From Alteromonas sp. KUL106 (GTDB lineage Bacteria; Pseudomonadota; Gammaproteobacteria; Enterobacterales; Alteromonadaceae), in contig NZ_BLIG01000006.1 in NCBI RefSeq assembly GCF_009811415.1, positions 1 through 64,000 on the forward strand: a DNA stretch of 64,000 bases, read 5' to 3'. The translations under genes were made by a program, and so were the position numbers. This document shows, piece after piece, positions 32,128 to 42,759 of this stretch (positions within the stretch are counted from its first letter, which is position 1; each line of letters begins with the position of its first letter). Under the pieces are notes generated by a model. It made no database searches and was not told the origin of the DNA. It worked only from the letters and a program-made list of their open reading frames with translations.

Positions 32128-32910
32128 TTAACCATTGGCTGTGACTACCTGTTCACCTGTAAGACCAAATCGACGTTGGCGAACATTGAAATCGTCTACG
32201 GCTAATTGAAACACGTCTTCATTGAAATCGGGCCATAGAACATCAGTGAAATACAGTTCAGCATACGCACATTGCCATAGCAAAAAGTTGCTGATGCGAT
32301 GCTCACCACCGGTGCGAATAAGAAGATCTAACTCAGGAAGGTTAGCAGTAGAGATGTGCGCACTAAATGCGTCTTCAGAGATGCTTTCTACGTCAATTTC
32401 ACCGCTTTTCACTTGCGCTGCAAGCTGTTTAGCAGCATTAACTATGTCCCATCGACCGCCGTAATTTGCGGCAATGTTTAACACTAAGTCTTTATTGTCT
32501 TGGGTCATCGCTTCAGCTTTTCGGATTTTTTCAACCAGCTTGGCATCAAACGCCTCAACGTCACCAATGACCTGCAAGCGTACACCATTTTTATGTAATC
32601 GCTTTGCTTCACTATTAAGGACAAGATTAAACAAGTCCATTAAGACACTGACTTCTTCCTCAGGACGTTTCCAGTTTTCACTTGAAAACGCAAACAGCGT
32701 TAGTGATTCAATGCTATTTTGACGCGCAAAGCGCACGACAGAACGCACAGACTCGACGCCGGCTTTGTGTCCAAAGGTACGAATTTTCCCTTTCTTCTGC
32801 GCCCATCGACCGTTACCATCCATAATGATAGCCACATGCTTCGGGCCAGCAGCTACTGCTGGCACCTCAGCTTTCGTCGATTTGGCTGCGCTTAAACGCT
32901 TTCCAATCAT
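32128..32910 (-). CDS. uppS: (2E,6E)-farnesyl-diphosphate-specific ditrans,polycis-undecaprenyl-diphosphate synthase
   Basis: UppS (IspU) builds the C55 carrier lipid for cell wall and polysaccharide synthesis. It is 260 aa with the catalytic Asp in [32 protein letters not shown], and the C-terminal substrate motif [18 protein letters not shown]. The usual RTSGE is RTGGE. There is a roughly 20-residue Lys/Ala-rich N-terminal stretch. It lies 54 nt upstream of cdsA. Confidence 0.97.
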   Translation of the reverse strand: MIGKRLSAAKSTKAEVPAVAAGPKHVAIIMDGNGRWAQKKGKIRTFGHKAGVESVRSVVRFARQNSIESLTLFAFSSENWKRPEEEVSVLMDLFNLVLNSEAKRLHKNGVRLQVIGDVEAFDAKLVEKIRKAEAMTQDNKDLVLNIAANYGGRWDIVNAAKQLAAQVKSGEIDVESISEDAFSAHISTANLPELDLLIRTGGEHRISNFLLWQCAYAELYFTDVLWPDFNEDVFQLAVDDFNVRQRRFGLTGEQVVTANG

Positions 32911-32919
32911 AATACTTAC

Positions 32920-33477
32920 TTATACTTCCATTAATTCTTTTTCTTTGTCAGCAAGCATGCTGTCAACTTTCTTAATGAACTCGTTAGTAATTGATTGAAT
33001 GTTTTCTTCCGCTGCACGGCTCTCGTCTTCGCTGATCTCTTTTTCTTTAAGAAGATCCTTCACATCACCGTTGGCATCACGTCGAATGTTACGAATAGCG
33101 ACACGGCCGCCTTCTGCTTCGTTGCGAACAACGCGAATTAGGTCTTTACGACGCTCTTCAGTAAGCGGAGGTAAAGGAATGCGAATTGAACCACCGGCGC
33201 TCATTGGGTTTAAGCCCAAGTCCGACTGCATAATCGCTTTTTCCACCGCCTGAATAGCGCTTTTATCAAACACAGTTAGCGCGAGTGTTCGGCTGTCTTC
33301 AGCCACAACATTTGCCACTTGCTTGAGCGGTGTGTCTACACCGTAATAAGGTACCATGATGCCGTCTAAAAGGCTTGGGTGCGCACGGCCTGTACGAATT
33401 TTGCTGAATTGGCTTTTAAGCGCAGTTAGGCTTTTTTCCATGCGCTCTTGCGCATCTAATTCAATTTCATCAATCAC
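32920..33477 (-). CDS. frr: Ribosome recycling factor
   Basis: RRF with EF-G splits post-termination ribosomes. Length is the standard 185 aa, with the three-helix bundle sequences [20 protein letters not shown], the compact domain ([15 protein letters not shown]) and [21 protein letters not shown]. It lies 9 nt before uppS and 23 nt after pyrH in one operon. Confidence 0.98.
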   Translation of the reverse strand: MIDEIELDAQERMEKSLTALKSQFSKIRTGRAHPSLLDGIMVPYYGVDTPLKQVANVVAEDSRTLALTVFDKSAIQAVEKAIMQSDLGLNPMSAGGSIRIPLPPLTEERRKDLIRVVRNEAEGGRVAIRNIRRDANGDVKDLLKEKEISEDESRAAEENIQSITNEFIKKVDSMLADKEKELMEV

Positions 33478-33500
33478 GATTTGTATCCTATTGTTCTTAA

Positions 33501-34238
33501 TTAATCGTTGTCAGCGTGGCGAATAACAGTACCTTCTTTTTCACCCATCACAACACGTTTTAGGCAACCAGGCTTATTCATGTTGAATACGCGAATTGGC
33601 AAGCTGTGATCCCGCGCTAGTGTAAACGCTGACAAGTCCATCACTTTAAGCTCTTTTTCTAAGACTTCTTGGTAAGTCAGTTCGTCATAAAGCGTTGCTT
33701 CTGGGTTTTTCACCGGATCATCACTGTACACACCATCGACTTTAGTGGCTTTTAACACTGCATCAGCTTCAATTTCGATACCGCGTAAGCAGGCCGCTGA
33801 ATCGGTGGTAAAGAAAGGATTGCCTGTACCGGCAGAGAAGATAACAACGCGGCCTGACTTGAGAAGACTAATGGCCTCTGCCCAATTGTATGCATCACAC
33901 ACACCGTTTAGCGGGATAGCTGACATCATACGAGCGTTGACAAATGCACGATGAAGCGCATCGCGCATGGCAAGGCCATTCATTACGGTAGCTAACATGC
34001 CCATGTGGTCGCCAACAACGCGGTTCATTCCCGCCTTAGCTAAGCCCTCGCCACGGAACAAGTTACCACCACCGATAACAAGACCAACTTGAACACCAAG
34101 TTCAACCAGCTCTTTAATTTCTTGTGCCATTCTATCTAGCACTTTAGGGTCTATGCCAAAGCCTTCCGCCCCCATTAGGGCTTCACCACTAAGCTTTAGC
34201 AAAATGCGTCGGTATGCTGATTTTGGTGTGATACTCAT
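33501..34238 (-). CDS. pyrH: UMP kinase
   Basis: PyrH phosphorylates UMP to UDP. The 245-aa amino-acid-kinase fold protein shows [55 protein letters not shown] and the nucleotide site [19 protein letters not shown] 34238 ([11 protein letters not shown]) is chosen, with GAGGA about 11 nt upstream; the longer frame to 34304 has no signal. The tsf terminator lies upstream, so pyrH-frr probably also has its own promoter. Confidence 0.97.
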   Translation of the reverse strand: MSITPKSAYRRILLKLSGEALMGAEGFGIDPKVLDRMAQEIKELVELGVQVGLVIGGGNLFRGEGLAKAGMNRVVGDHMGMLATVMNGLAMRDALHRAFVNARMMSAIPLNGVCDAYNWAEAISLLKSGRVVIFSAGTGNPFFTTDSAACLRGIEIEADAVLKATKVDGVYSDDPVKNPEATLYDELTYQEVLEKELKVMDLSAFTLARDHSLPIRVFNMNKPGCLKRVVMGEKEGTVIRHADND

Positions 34239-34401
34239 AGTTTGAATTGTCCTCGTAAACCCGTTTTGTCCTATGCATTTCAACGTATTATACGCAAAAA
34301 ACATAGGACAAATCGCTTTCGTTATTCTGGCAGGCGCGTACCCATTTCGCCTAGCTTCACATTAACGTGTTGTGTTGGCAACACTAAAGACGTTCAGCTA
34401 T

Positions 34402-34428
34402 AAAAAAGCACCTCCTAAGAGGTGCTTT
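34402..34428 (-). terminator. Intrinsic terminator after tsf
   Basis: Stem AAAGCACCTC / GAGGTGCTTT with a 4-nt loop (34405-34428), followed on the minus strand by six T. Confidence 0.9.
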
Positions 34429-34472
34429 GTAGTTTATCTAACTATTGCTTAATGCAAAAGATAAACACTCAA

Positions 34473-35345
34473 TTATTTCTTAGCAGCAGCCATTTGAGCA
34501 GCTACTTCAGCAGCGAAGTCTTCAGTCTTCTTCTCGATACCTTCACCCACTTCGAAACGTACGAAGTTGATTACGTCTGCACTGTTGTTCTTAAGAAGCT
34601 CAGCAACAGAGATCGAAGGATCTTTAACGAAAGGCTGACCAGTCAAGCTCACTTCGCCAGTGAACTTTTTCATGCGGCCTGCAACCATTTTCTCAGCGAT
34701 ATCAGCTGGCTTACCAGACTGGATAGCGATTTCGATTTGGATTTCTTTCTCTTTCTCAACAACTTCTGCTGGAACGTTTTCAGGCTTAACGAACTGCGGG
34801 CTTGCAGCTGCAACGTGCATTGCAACGTCTTTCGCTAGCTCTTCGTCACCGCCAGTAAGAATAGAGATAACACCAATACGGCCGCCGTGGATGTAAGCGC
34901 CTAGCGTATCGCCTTCAACGTTGATAACGCGACGAGGAGAGATGTTTTCGCCGATTTTAGCAACAAGTGCATCACGCGCTTCGCTAACTTTAACGCCGTT
35001 CATGTCTGCGTCGTTAAGCGCTTCAATGTCGTTGATGTTATTAGCTGCTGCTACTTCTAGAAGCTCGTTACCAAACTTAAGGAAACCTTCGTCGCGAGCA
35101 ACGAAGTCAGTTTCACAGTTTAGTTCAAGCATGGTCGCGCGACCACCTTCAACTTTAGTAAGGATAACACCTTCAGCTGCGATACGACCTGCTTTCTTAG
35201 CCGCTTTCGCTTGGCCTGATTTACGCATATTTTCAATGGCTAACTCAATGTCACCATCCGTTTCAACCAGGGCTTTTTTACAATCCAGCATACCTGCGCC
35301 AGTACGTTCGCGCAGTTCTTTAACTAGTGCTGCAGTCACTGCCAT
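34473..35345 (-). CDS. tsf: Elongation factor Ts
   Basis: EF-Ts is the nucleotide exchange factor of EF-Tu. It is 290 aa, with the N-terminal UBA-like domain ([20 protein letters not shown]), the TDFVA exchange motif ([17 protein letters not shown]) and the C-terminal core with dimerisation region. It follows rpsB by 121 nt, the universal pairing. Confidence 0.98.
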   Translation of the reverse strand: MAVTAALVKELRERTGAGMLDCKKALVETDGDIELAIENMRKSGQAKAAKKAGRIAAEGVILTKVEGGRATMLELNCETDFVARDEGFLKFGNELLEVAAANNINDIEALNDADMNGVKVSEARDALVAKIGENISPRRVINVEGDTLGAYIHGGRIGVISILTGGDEELAKDVAMHVAAASPQFVKPENVPAEVVEKEKEIQIEIAIQSGKPADIAEKMVAGRMKKFTGEVSLTGQPFVKDPSISVAELLKNNSADVINFVRFEVGEGIEKKTEDFAAEVAAQMAAAKK

Positions 35346-35382
35346 TTTTCAATTCCTCAGCATTAAATATAAATTCGTTAGG

Positions 35383-35404
35383 TAAAAGGGGCGATGCCGC
35401 CCCT
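35383..35404 (-). terminator. Hairpin between rpsB and tsf (partial terminator)
   Basis: On the minus strand a GC-rich stem AGGGGCG / CGCCCCT with a 4-nt loop is followed by TTTTACC. Its place between two co-regulated genes suggests a partial terminator that lowers tsf relative to rpsB, or an mRNA-end protector. Confidence 0.6.
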
Positions 35405-35466
35405 CTCAATACGTTTCGTATTGTAATACTGCCATATTATCGGGATATGACAGTAGGCAATCAGAA

Positions 35467-36198
35467 TTACTCTGCTGCTTCTACGAAGTCGTCTTGCTCA
35501 GCTTGTACTTCAAGGTTGCTTTCGCGACCTGAGTTGATAGCGTTTGCAGCAGCATCCAAGTAAAGTTGGATAGCGCGGATAGCATCGTCGTTACCAGGGA
35601 TGATGTAATCAACACCGTCTGGGTTAGAGTTAGTATCAACAACACCAACAACAGGAATACCTAAGTTACGCGCTTCTGTTACAGCAATGTGCTCGTGATC
35701 TGCGTCGATAACAAAGATTGCGTCTGGAAGACCGCCCATGTCTTTGATACCGCCAAGGCTGTTTTCAAGCTTGTCCATTTCGCGCTGAAGCATAAGTGCT
35801 TCTTTCTTAGTTAGCTTATCAAACGTACCGTCTTGGCTTTGCTGCTCAAGTTCTTTAAGACGCTTGATTGACTGACGTACTGTTTTCCAGTTAGTCAACA
35901 TACCACCTAACCAACGCTTGTTTACGTAGTACTGGTCGCACTTAAGAGCAGCATCTTTAACTGCTTCGCCAGCGGCGCGCTTAGTACCAACGAAAAGGAT
36001 TTTACCTTTCTTAGACGCAACACCTGAAAGGTAGTTAAGTGCGTTGTTGAAAAGTGGAACCGTTTTTTCAAGGTTGATGATATGAACTTTATTACGAGCA
36101 CCGAAGATGAAAGGCTTCATCTTTGGGTTCCAGTAACGAGTTTGGTGACCGAAATGCACACCGGCTTTCAGCATGTCACGCATAGAAACATTAGCCAT
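35467..36198 (-). CDS. rpsB: 30S ribosomal protein S2
   Basis: S2 is a late-assembling 30S protein bound near the neck, needed for S1 binding. It is 243 aa with [37 protein letters not shown], the coiled-coil insertion ([20 protein letters not shown]) and [21 protein letters not shown] clear AAGAGG Shine-Dalgarno lies upstream. A strong promoter is 180 bp upstream, leaving a long leader in which autoregulation by S2 is known in relatives. Confidence 0.98.
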   Translation of the reverse strand: MANVSMRDMLKAGVHFGHQTRYWNPKMKPFIFGARNKVHIINLEKTVPLFNNALNYLSGVASKKGKILFVGTKRAAGEAVKDAALKCDQYYVNKRWLGGMLTNWKTVRQSIKRLKELEQQSQDGTFDKLTKKEALMLQREMDKLENSLGGIKDMGGLPDAIFVIDADHEHIAVTEARNLGIPVVGVVDTNSNPDGVDYIIPGNDDAIRAIQLYLDAAANAINSGRESNLEVQAEQDDFVEAAE

Positions 36199-36378
36199 TT
36201 TATTTTCCTCTTGGGGTTAGGCCTCCATATACCCCTTGTATCGATTCAGACCAACCTAAGTTGAACTGAACACCCCGATACGAAGTGTCGGTATATGTGT
36301 GTTTTAATAAAATAAATTTACCCTCTAAAACGGTGCCAAATGCACGTAGCAAAATGAGCTTTCCGTCAGGGCGCGCGC

Positions 36379-36407
36379 TTTATACCACAATCCCACCTGA
36401 GCCTCAA
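36379..36407 (-). promoter_or_regulatory. rpsB promoter with GC-rich discriminator
   Basis: On the minus strand TTGAGG (36402-36407), a 17-bp spacer and TATAAA (36379-36384) are followed by GCGCGCGCCC. The GC-rich discriminator right after the -10 is typical of stringently controlled ribosomal promoters. The resulting leader is about 170 nt and contains a small hairpin CCGACA / TATCGG near 36280. Confidence 0.7.
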
Positions 36408-36524
36408 GTTTTGGGGGTAAAAAGCGACAATTTGAAACATTTGGGTCAAGGAAAGTGTATTCCCATTAACAGACACGCTTTATATCGCTGACTTTAGCAA
36501 ATAAAAACAAGCAATATCATAACC

Positions 36525-36555
36525 TTACTAAGAATGACCTGAATAGTGTTATACT
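36525..36555 (+). promoter_or_regulatory. Probable map promoter
   Basis: TATACT at 36550-36555 with TTACTA about 19 bp upstream, 56 bp before the GTG start. It faces away from the rpsB promoter. Confidence 0.45.
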
Positions 36556-36610
36556 TCGTAAGTAATCAAAATTCTTCATACAACTAGTTTCAAACGATTT
36601 GAGAGGCGCT

Positions 36611-37405
36611 GTGACAGCTATTATCAAAACCCCAGAAGAAATCGAAAAAATGCGCGTAGCCGGTAAACTGGCAGCCGAAGTGCTTACTATGATAGGGCCC
36701 TATGTAAAGAAAGGCGTCACCACTGATGAGCTAAATACTATTTGCCACGATTACATCGTAAACGAGCAAAAAGCGGTACCCGCGCCTTTAAACTACGGCC
36801 ACCCGCCTTTTCCAAAGTCTATCTGTACGTCTGTAAACCACTGCATTTGTCATGGCATTCCTTCTGACAAGAAACTGAAAGACGGTGACATCATCAATAT
36901 CGACGTTACGGTCATCAAAGATGGCTATCATGGTGATACATCGAAAATGTTCGTGGTAGGTAAGCCTTCGATTCTTGCAGAGCGCCTAATTCGCGTTACC
37001 CAAGAATGCTTATATAAAGCAATAGAGCAAGTGAAGCCGGGCATGCGCCTTGGCGATATCGGTCATATTTGCCAAACCCACGCAGAAGCGCATAACTATT
37101 CAATAGTTCGTGAATACTGCGGCCACGGTATTGGTGCGAGTTTCCACGAAGAGCCACAAATTGTTCACTACGGTAAGCCAGGTACGGGTGATGTATTAGA
37201 GCCGGGCATGTGCTTTACCATCGAGCCTATGGTAAATGCAGGTAAGCGCTATTCAAAAGTGCTGCCAGACCAATGGACTGTGGTGACTAAAGACAGAAGT
37301 TTAAGTGCTCAGTGGGAACATACCCTGTTGGTTACAGAAACTGGAGTTGAAATACTTACGCTTCGTGAAGAAGAAACCTTAGAACGCGTCATCTCTCACG
37401 GGTAG
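36611..37405 (+). CDS. map: Type I methionine aminopeptidase
   Basis: Map removes the initiator methionine from nascent proteins. The 264-aa enzyme has all metal ligands: DGDIINIDVTVIKDGYHGDT (two Asp), CGHGIGASFHEEPQIVHYG (His and substrate His), FTIEPMVNAG (Glu) and QWEHTLLVTETG (Glu). GTG 36611 is taken as the start with GAGAGG just upstream; the TTG at 36599 overlaps that signal. It is divergent from rpsB, as in E. coli. Confidence 0.97.
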   Translation: MTAIIKTPEEIEKMRVAGKLAAEVLTMIGPYVKKGVTTDELNTICHDYIVNEQKAVPAPLNYGHPPFPKSICTSVNHCICHGIPSDKKLKDGDIINIDVTVIKDGYHGDTSKMFVVGKPSILAERLIRVTQECLYKAIEQVKPGMRLGDIGHICQTHAEAHNYSIVREYCGHGIGASFHEEPQIVHYGKPGTGDVLEPGMCFTIEPMVNAGKRYSKVLPDQWTVVTKDRSLSAQWEHTLLVTETGVEILTLREEETLERVISHG

Positions 37406-37460
37406 TCTAAGCCAATATCAAAGGCGACGTCTATCAATTGCAATAATAAGGATTTCCACT

Positions 37461-37495
37461 AAAACGGCTGCAAAATCTGCAGCCGTTTTCTTTTT
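37461..37495 (+). terminator. Intrinsic terminator after map
   Basis: 12-bp stem AAAACGGCTGCA / TGCAGCCGTTTT with a 5-nt loop, followed by CTTTTT. Confidence 0.9.
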
Positions 37496-37528
37496 ACCCA
37501 CCCTGCCCTTCGTTAAAAATTTTACGGT

Positions 37529-37650
37529 TATACCAGTCCGCATAGATAATTACCCACTCAGCGGGAGTTAAAATGTTCGTAATCGCGGCGTGTCACCGAA
37601 GGTATAGTCGTTCTACATCAAGGTGACACAACAAAGAGTAGGAACATTTT
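37529..37650. repeat. Nested inverted-repeat element, possible degenerate MITE-like or structured intergenic repeat
   Basis: Two nested inverted repeats share one centre: outer arms AAAATGTTC / GAACATTTT (37570-37578, 37642-37650) and inner arms GTGTCACC / GGTGACAC (37590-37597, 37622-37629), with 11- and 12-nt side gaps and a 24-nt apex. The block starts with CCAGTCCGCATAGATAA (37533-37549), a 17-mer found again at 41329-41345. It resembles dispersed intergenic elements of marine gammaproteobacteria with ends like TATACCAGTCCGCAT, from memory and not verified. There is no coding content. Confidence 0.55.
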
Positions 37651-37792
37651 GAAGACGCTACACACCTATAACAAAAAACCATAAATATTCACAATTTAAC
37701 CTAACTTATGCATGAATTTGCTACTGCGCACCACCATCAATTCATGTTATTGTTCATAGCGTCTAAAAAGAAGTCTATTTCGAAGGTGTATT

Positions 37793-40444
37793 TTGACGCT
37801 GCAATCACTGATAAAGAATATCGACACTATAAGCTCTGTTGATGAAATCCCCACGATTAAGTCGTGTGTGGAAGCCAGTTATGTCTGGATTACAAAGTCC
37901 TTCGATACTACACCGGTCAATCAGCTTGTTACCGGCCGAGCGCAATTTGTCGATGCACTACTTTGTCACCTTTGGCAACTCTATGGTTTAGATACCGTCG
38001 ACGAATTATCGCTTTGCGCGGTTGGTGGTTATGGCCGGGGGCATTTGCAACCTCACTCTGACATCGATTTACTCATTGTCAGTAGAAAGAAACTAAAACC
38101 TGAAGTCCAAGAAAAGATTGGCCAATTTATTACCCTTTTGTGGGATATTAAACTAGACGTAGGTCAGTCCGTTCGAACAATTAAAGAAACCGTTAAATTA
38201 GCTAAAGACGATATTACTATCGCGACCAACTTAGTTGAGAGCCGTTTCCTTTGCGGCAGCGAAACCACATTTGAAAAACTATGGGATGAGGTTAACGGTC
38301 GAAACTCATGGTCGAGCAAAGCGTTCTTTTCTGCGAAATATGATGAGCAGAAAAAACGTCATGCAAAATTTAACGGTACTGCCTACAACCTTGAACCTAA
38401 CATCAAGGAAAATCCGGGCTGCCTTCGCGATATCCAATCCATTGGCTGGGTAGCCAAAAAGCATTTCAAAGAATACGACGGCTGGAACTTAGTCGGCCAC
38501 GGTTATTTTACCGAGCAGGAGCACAGTGAACTCATCGCGTGTCGCATGCATCTTTGGAAAATGCGTTGTGCACTGCACTTAATTGCCGGCAGAAGTGAAA
38601 ACCGATTACTTTTCGATTACCAACCTGATGTTGCCAAAATGATGGGGTATGGCGAAGAGGGTAAATCCTCAGTAGAAAAAATGATGCGAGATTTCTTTCG
38701 CACAGTAGCCCGTGTTTCAGAACTCAACCAAATGCTGCTTCAACGCTTCAAATATGACATGCTGAATCAAAGTGTTCAGAAAAGCGTGATCATAAACGAA
38801 GATTTTGAGCTGCTCGATAATATGATTTCGCCACGACACGAAACCGTATTTGCGTCCCCTGAGGCAATTTTAGATTTTCTGCATTTGGTAGCTAACACGC
38901 CGGAAGTACAGGGGCTCAGTACTATCTGTATTCGGCTGCTGCGCAACGCTCATCGCGCTTTTGAAGCTGAATACTATGTAGAGCGCCCCCTGTGTCGCGA
39001 AAAATTCATGCGCTTAATGAAACAGCCAGAGTTTTTTGACTTTGCATGGGACGTCATGCATCAATACGGTATTTTACAAGCTTATCTTCCTGAATGGGAT
39101 ACCATTGTAGGCATGATGCAGTTTGACCTATTCCATGCTTACACAGTCGATGAACACACACATCGCTTGGTTAAGCACGTAAACTACTTTTTCTCAAAAG
39201 AGAATAAAGATTTTCCGCGATGCGGCAGAATTTGCAGAAACCTTGATAAACCCGAGGTGCTTTATATCGCGGCAATTTTCCACGATATAGCCAAAGGCAG
39301 AAACGGCGATCACTCTACGCTTGGTGCTCAAGATGTAGCGAAATTTTGTGAGCAGCACAATGTGCCTGCCGAAGACGCAGAAATGATCGCTTGGTTAGTT
39401 GAAAATCATTTACTTATGTCGGTAGTGGCACAACGTCGGGACATCTACGATCCTGATGTTATCAGCGAATTCGCCAGTGCGGTGAGAAGTCACAATCATC
39501 TCAATCTACTCTACACGCTAACACTTGCCGATATTCGTGCAACCAATGACAACCTCTGGAACGACTGGAAAGCGTCGCTTCTCCGTGAACTGTATTTGAT
39601 GACGCAAAAGGCATTGGACAATGGATTGCAGTGCCAAGTGACGCTTAATGAACGCGTAACGACTCACAAACACCAAGCACGACAGATTCTTCAAGAACGC
39701 GCAATAGATCCCATTGCCATTGATGCGCTCTGGGCAAGACTTGATGACGACTATTTTGTTCGCTTCAAGCCTACACAAATTGCATGGCATACCGATGAAA
39801 TTATAAAAGCGCAGAATGAATGGCTTACACCGGAACACGACGGACTGTTGGTTAAGGCAAACGATAACAGTGCAAAAGGTGGTACTGAAGTGTTTGTCTA
39901 TGGGAAAGATAGAAAAGCCTTATTTGCCCAGGTCGCTTCTGTATTAGACAGTCGCAACTGTTCGATTCACGACGCCCACGTCACTGTGACCAGAGACGGC
40001 TATGTATTTGATAGTATGATAATTCTTGAAAATGATGGCAGCCGTATAAGTTCTGAGTCTCGTATTTCATCTATTGAAAATGCCATTTCTGCACAACTTG
40101 AAAAGCCGGGACGTTCGCACGAAAACAAGCGCAAATTACCTCGGCAAATGAAACAATTAGACGTCCCAACCAAGGTTCGTTTTTTCAGTATCAACGACGA
40201 AGCCACGCTTATTGAGTTAGAAGCCCTGGACGCTCCGGGCATTTTAGCTAAAATTGGGCACGCATTCGTTGATACTAATATGACGCTAAAGCTTGCGAAA
40301 ATCGCCACTATTGGCGAGCGAGCTGAAGATATTTTTATCGTCAGCAATGACGCTGGCAAAGCATTAACCCAAGAACAACAGGTAAACCTCAAAAAGCGGA
40401 TCCTGTTTAAACTCGACCAACTTGAAGATATCACAATACCATGA
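37793..40444 (+). CDS. glnD: Bifunctional PII uridylyltransferase/uridylyl-removing enzyme
   Basis: GlnD senses glutamine and modifies PII proteins, controlling glutamine synthetase and Ntr genes. The 883-aa protein has the nucleotidyltransferase site [20 protein letters not shown] at about residue 82-101, the HD hydrolase domain ([31 protein letters not shown]) near residue 460-500, and two C-terminal ACT domains ([39 protein letters not shown]). A TTG start has AAGGTG upstream. Its TGA overlaps the dapD ATG by 4 nt. Confidence 0.96.
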   Translation: MTLQSLIKNIDTISSVDEIPTIKSCVEASYVWITKSFDTTPVNQLVTGRAQFVDALLCHLWQLYGLDTVDELSLCAVGGYGRGHLQPHSDIDLLIVSRKKLKPEVQEKIGQFITLLWDIKLDVGQSVRTIKETVKLAKDDITIATNLVESRFLCGSETTFEKLWDEVNGRNSWSSKAFFSAKYDEQKKRHAKFNGTAYNLEPNIKENPGCLRDIQSIGWVAKKHFKEYDGWNLVGHGYFTEQEHSELIACRMHLWKMRCALHLIAGRSENRLLFDYQPDVAKMMGYGEEGKSSVEKMMRDFFRTVARVSELNQMLLQRFKYDMLNQSVQKSVIINEDFELLDNMISPRHETVFASPEAILDFLHLVANTPEVQGLSTICIRLLRNAHRAFEAEYYVERPLCREKFMRLMKQPEFFDFAWDVMHQYGILQAYLPEWDTIVGMMQFDLFHAYTVDEHTHRLVKHVNYFFSKENKDFPRCGRICRNLDKPEVLYIAAIFHDIAKGRNGDHSTLGAQDVAKFCEQHNVPAEDAEMIAWLVENHLLMSVVAQRRDIYDPDVISEFASAVRSHNHLNLLYTLTLADIRATNDNLWNDWKASLLRELYLMTQKALDNGLQCQVTLNERVTTHKHQARQILQERAIDPIAIDALWARLDDDYFVRFKPTQIAWHTDEIIKAQNEWLTPEHDGLLVKANDNSAKGGTEVFVYGKDRKALFAQVASVLDSRNCSIHDAHVTVTRDGYVFDSMIILENDGSRISSESRISSIENAISAQLEKPGRSHENKRKLPRQMKQLDVPTKVRFFSINDEATLIELEALDAPGILAKIGHAFVDTNMTLKLAKIATIGERAEDIFIVSNDAGKALTQEQQVNLKKRILFKLDQLEDITIP

Positions 40445-41265
40445 ATGAATTGAAAGCCATTATTGAAGACGCCTTCGAAAATCGCGACAACATTAGCCCT
40501 TCATCTGCACCTGATGAAGTAAGAGATGCAGTAGCACAAGCTATCGACCTGCTTAACAGCGGTAAAGGCCGTGTTGCAGAAAAGATTGCCGGCGAGTGGG
40601 TAGTACATCAATGGCTGAAAAAAGCTGTTCTACTTTTCTTCCGTCTTCACAACAACGATGTCATTGAAGGCGCTGAAAGCAAGTTTTATGACAAAGTACC
40701 ACTGAAGTACACCAACTATACGGCAGAGCAGTTTGCGGCAGACGGCGCGCGTATTGTTCCGCCAGCAGCGGTACGCACGGGTACCTTCGTAGGGAAGAAC
40801 GCAGTTGTTATGCCTTCTTACGTAAACATTGGAGCATTTGTTGACGAGGGCACCATGGTTGACACATGGGCGACCGTAGGCTCTTGTGCGCAAATAGGCA
40901 AGAATGTTCACCTTTCAGGTGGCGTGGGCATTGGTGGCGTATTAGAGCCGCTTCAAGCAAACCCTACTATCATTGAAGACAACTGTTTTATCGGCGCGCG
41001 TTCTGAAATCGTAGAAGGCGTGATTGTTGAAGAAGGTTCCGTTATTTCGATGGGCGTTTACATCGGTCAAAGCACGCGCATTTACGACCGCGAAACCGGT
41101 GAAATTCACTACGGTCGTGTACCAGCAGGCTCGGTAGTAGTAGCGGGTAACCTGCCAAGTGCCGATGGTAAATACAGCCTTTACGCCGCTATTATCGTGA
41201 AGAAAGTAGATGCGAAGACCCGCGCCAAAGTAGGTATCAACGCGCTACTTCGCGGCGTGGAATAA
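40441..41265 (+). CDS. dapD: 2,3,4,5-tetrahydropyridine-2,6-dicarboxylate N-succinyltransferase
   Basis: DapD succinylates tetrahydrodipicolinate in lysine and diaminopimelate synthesis. The 274-aa trimeric left-handed beta-helix protein shows [59 protein letters not shown] and [19 protein letters not shown]. The ATGA overlap with glnD implies translational coupling; map-glnD-dapD is the order found in E. coli. Confidence 0.98.
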   Translation: MNELKAIIEDAFENRDNISPSSAPDEVRDAVAQAIDLLNSGKGRVAEKIAGEWVVHQWLKKAVLLFFRLHNNDVIEGAESKFYDKVPLKYTNYTAEQFAADGARIVPPAAVRTGTFVGKNAVVMPSYVNIGAFVDEGTMVDTWATVGSCAQIGKNVHLSGGVGIGGVLEPLQANPTIIEDNCFIGARSEIVEGVIVEEGSVISMGVYIGQSTRIYDRETGEIHYGRVPAGSVVVAGNLPSADGKYSLYAAIIVKKVDAKTRAKVGINALLRGVE

Positions 41266-41328
41266 GGCGTTCAACAAGCGGGCTTGTTAGCGCATGTGGC
41301 GCTGACGCCCCACGTCTTGTAGTAAACT

Positions 41329-41345
41329 CCAGTCCGCATAGATAA
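41329..41345. repeat. Second copy of 17-nt motif CCAGTCCGCATAGATAA
   Basis: Exact copy of 37533-37549, 63 nt after the dapD stop and 10 nt before the terminator stem. The flanking bases differ (CT/ATAC versus TA/TTAC), so only the 17-mer is shared. Confidence 0.5.
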
Positions 41346-41355
41346 ATACATATTA

Positions 41356-41385
41356 AAAGAGGCGCACGAGCGCCTCTTTTTATTT
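41356..41385 (+). terminator. Bidirectional terminator between dapD and the flavodoxin gene
   Basis: Stem AAAAGAGGCGC / GCGCCTCTTTT with a 4-nt loop; T tracts follow on both strands. It serves dapD (plus) and the flavodoxin gene (minus). Confidence 0.9.
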
Positions 41386-41410
41386 GTAATCCACACTGTA
41401 TTTTTGACGC

Positions 41411-41860
41411 TTACGCCAACAGCTTATCTTTAATGCTGTTAACCCACTCTACAACATCTTTTTCCGGCTCTAGAGTTTCAATAGCGTCAACTTCTAGCAT
41501 ATCGGCAACCGCGTTACCTTGAAGCTCTGTAAGTAGCGCCTGAAACTGTTTGCCAGCGCCACAGAAGCTTTCACCATAGCTACTATCGCCAAGCGCTGCC
41601 ACAGCGAATGGCTTGCCGGCTAACATAGGTGATTCGTCTTTCAAATCAGAAAATACAAACTCAAGGTTCGGTGGAACATCGCCTTGGCCTGTCGTAGAGG
41701 TGATAATCAAAAGTGCGTCCGCATCAGTAAAATCCGCAACCGACGGGTCGCTTTCTAATGAGCAATCCACCCCCTGCTCAGCTAAGTTTTCTTCCACCTG
41801 CTCAGCTACGTGTTGCGCGTTGCCATATACGGTACCCGCAATAATTTTCAATGTTGCCAT
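41411..41860 (-). CDS. MioC/YqcA-type flavodoxin
   Basis: A 149-aa FMN-binding flavodoxin. The phosphate loop is IAGTVYGNAQHVAEQV at the N-terminus; the isoalloxazine loops are TSTTGQGDVPPN and ALGDSSYGESFCGAGKQF. It acts as a small electron carrier in the cytosol; the partner is unknown. It precedes the truC-yqcC group in mirror order (yqcC-truC-flavodoxin on the minus strand), matching yqcC-truC-yqcA in E. coli, so YqcA is the closest name. Confidence 0.9.
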   Translation of the reverse strand: MATLKIIAGTVYGNAQHVAEQVEENLAEQGVDCSLESDPSVADFTDADALLIITSTTGQGDVPPNLEFVFSDLKDESPMLAGKPFAVAALGDSSYGESFCGAGKQFQALLTELQGNAVADMLEVDAIETLEPEKDVVEWVNSIKDKLLA

Positions 41861-41925
41861 TTTTACCTCTTAACCAATAATCGTCGCCCTAGTCGACAGG
41901 CGCAAATACTCTCTATTTTATCAAG

Positions 41926-42711
41926 CTAAACGCTGTACGGCGTAAGCCTCTCAAGCAATTGTCGCATTTCACTGTGCATATCTGAATTAATTGTTGTCCA
42001 CTTGCCTGTAACAGGATGACTAAAACCCATGGTTGTACAACTTAAGGCCAAATTATTAAAATTAAAGTGCTGCTTGGCGAATTTATTTTGTTTGCCATCC
42101 CCATGGGTTGTGTCACCAATAATGGGGTGACGGATATGCACCATATGTCTACGAAGTTGATGTTTCCGTCCGGTACTCGGTGAAAGCTTAACCAACGAAT
42201 AACGTGCACTTTGATATTTGCCCACAGGTTCCGGTACTTCGAATTTTGCTACTGCTTGATACATTGTTGATGCGGGCTGTGGAGCCTGCTGAGGGCGTTT
42301 ATGTTTATCTGCAATTTTATCATAGCGGTATTTTAGGGCGTAATCGATATACCCGGTGTGATGCACAAAACCGCGAACAAGGGCGTGATACGTTTTTACA
42401 ACCTGTTTGTCCATCATTTGCTGCCCCAGCTTTGCTGCTATTTCAGAGCTAAAACTGAATACCAACACCCCAGATGTAGGTCTGTCCAGACGATGGGCAG
42501 GAAACACATGGCGGCCAATTTGGTCTCTCAGTGTCTGCACGGCGAACACAGTTTCATGTCTATCAATGGGGCTCCTGTGTACTAATAGGCCCGGCGGCTT
42601 CTCAATTGCGATAATGTGCTCATCTTGGTACAACACGGGTAAATGAAGAGCATTAACACTGCCTTCTTCACCAACGTTTGCCTTTCCTATTATTTGCTCA
42701 TCTGAATGCAC
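41926..42711 (-). CDS. truC: tRNA pseudouridine(65) synthase TruC
   Basis: TruC makes pseudouridine 65 in tRNA-Ile and tRNA-Asp. The RluA-family catalytic Asp is in FPAHRLDRPTSGVLVFSF. IIAIEKPPGLLVHRSPIDRH and LSPSTGRKHQLRRHMVHIRH are the other conserved blocks. The TruC-type spacing and the yqcC neighbour separate it from RluA/RluC. Its 261 aa match the E. coli protein plus a short N-terminal stretch. Confidence 0.93.
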   Translation of the reverse strand: MHSDEQIIGKANVGEEGSVNALHLPVLYQDEHIIAIEKPPGLLVHRSPIDRHETVFAVQTLRDQIGRHVFPAHRLDRPTSGVLVFSFSSEIAAKLGQQMMDKQVVKTYHALVRGFVHHTGYIDYALKYRYDKIADKHKRPQQAPQPASTMYQAVAKFEVPEPVGKYQSARYSLVKLSPSTGRKHQLRRHMVHIRHPIIGDTTHGDGKQNKFAKQHFNFNNLALSCTTMGFSHPVTGKWTTINSDMHSEMRQLLERLTPYSV

Positions 42712-42759
42712 AGTTAATTTGCCTTTTTAAAATCGTTCTGCATAGTGCATTGGGTTTGC

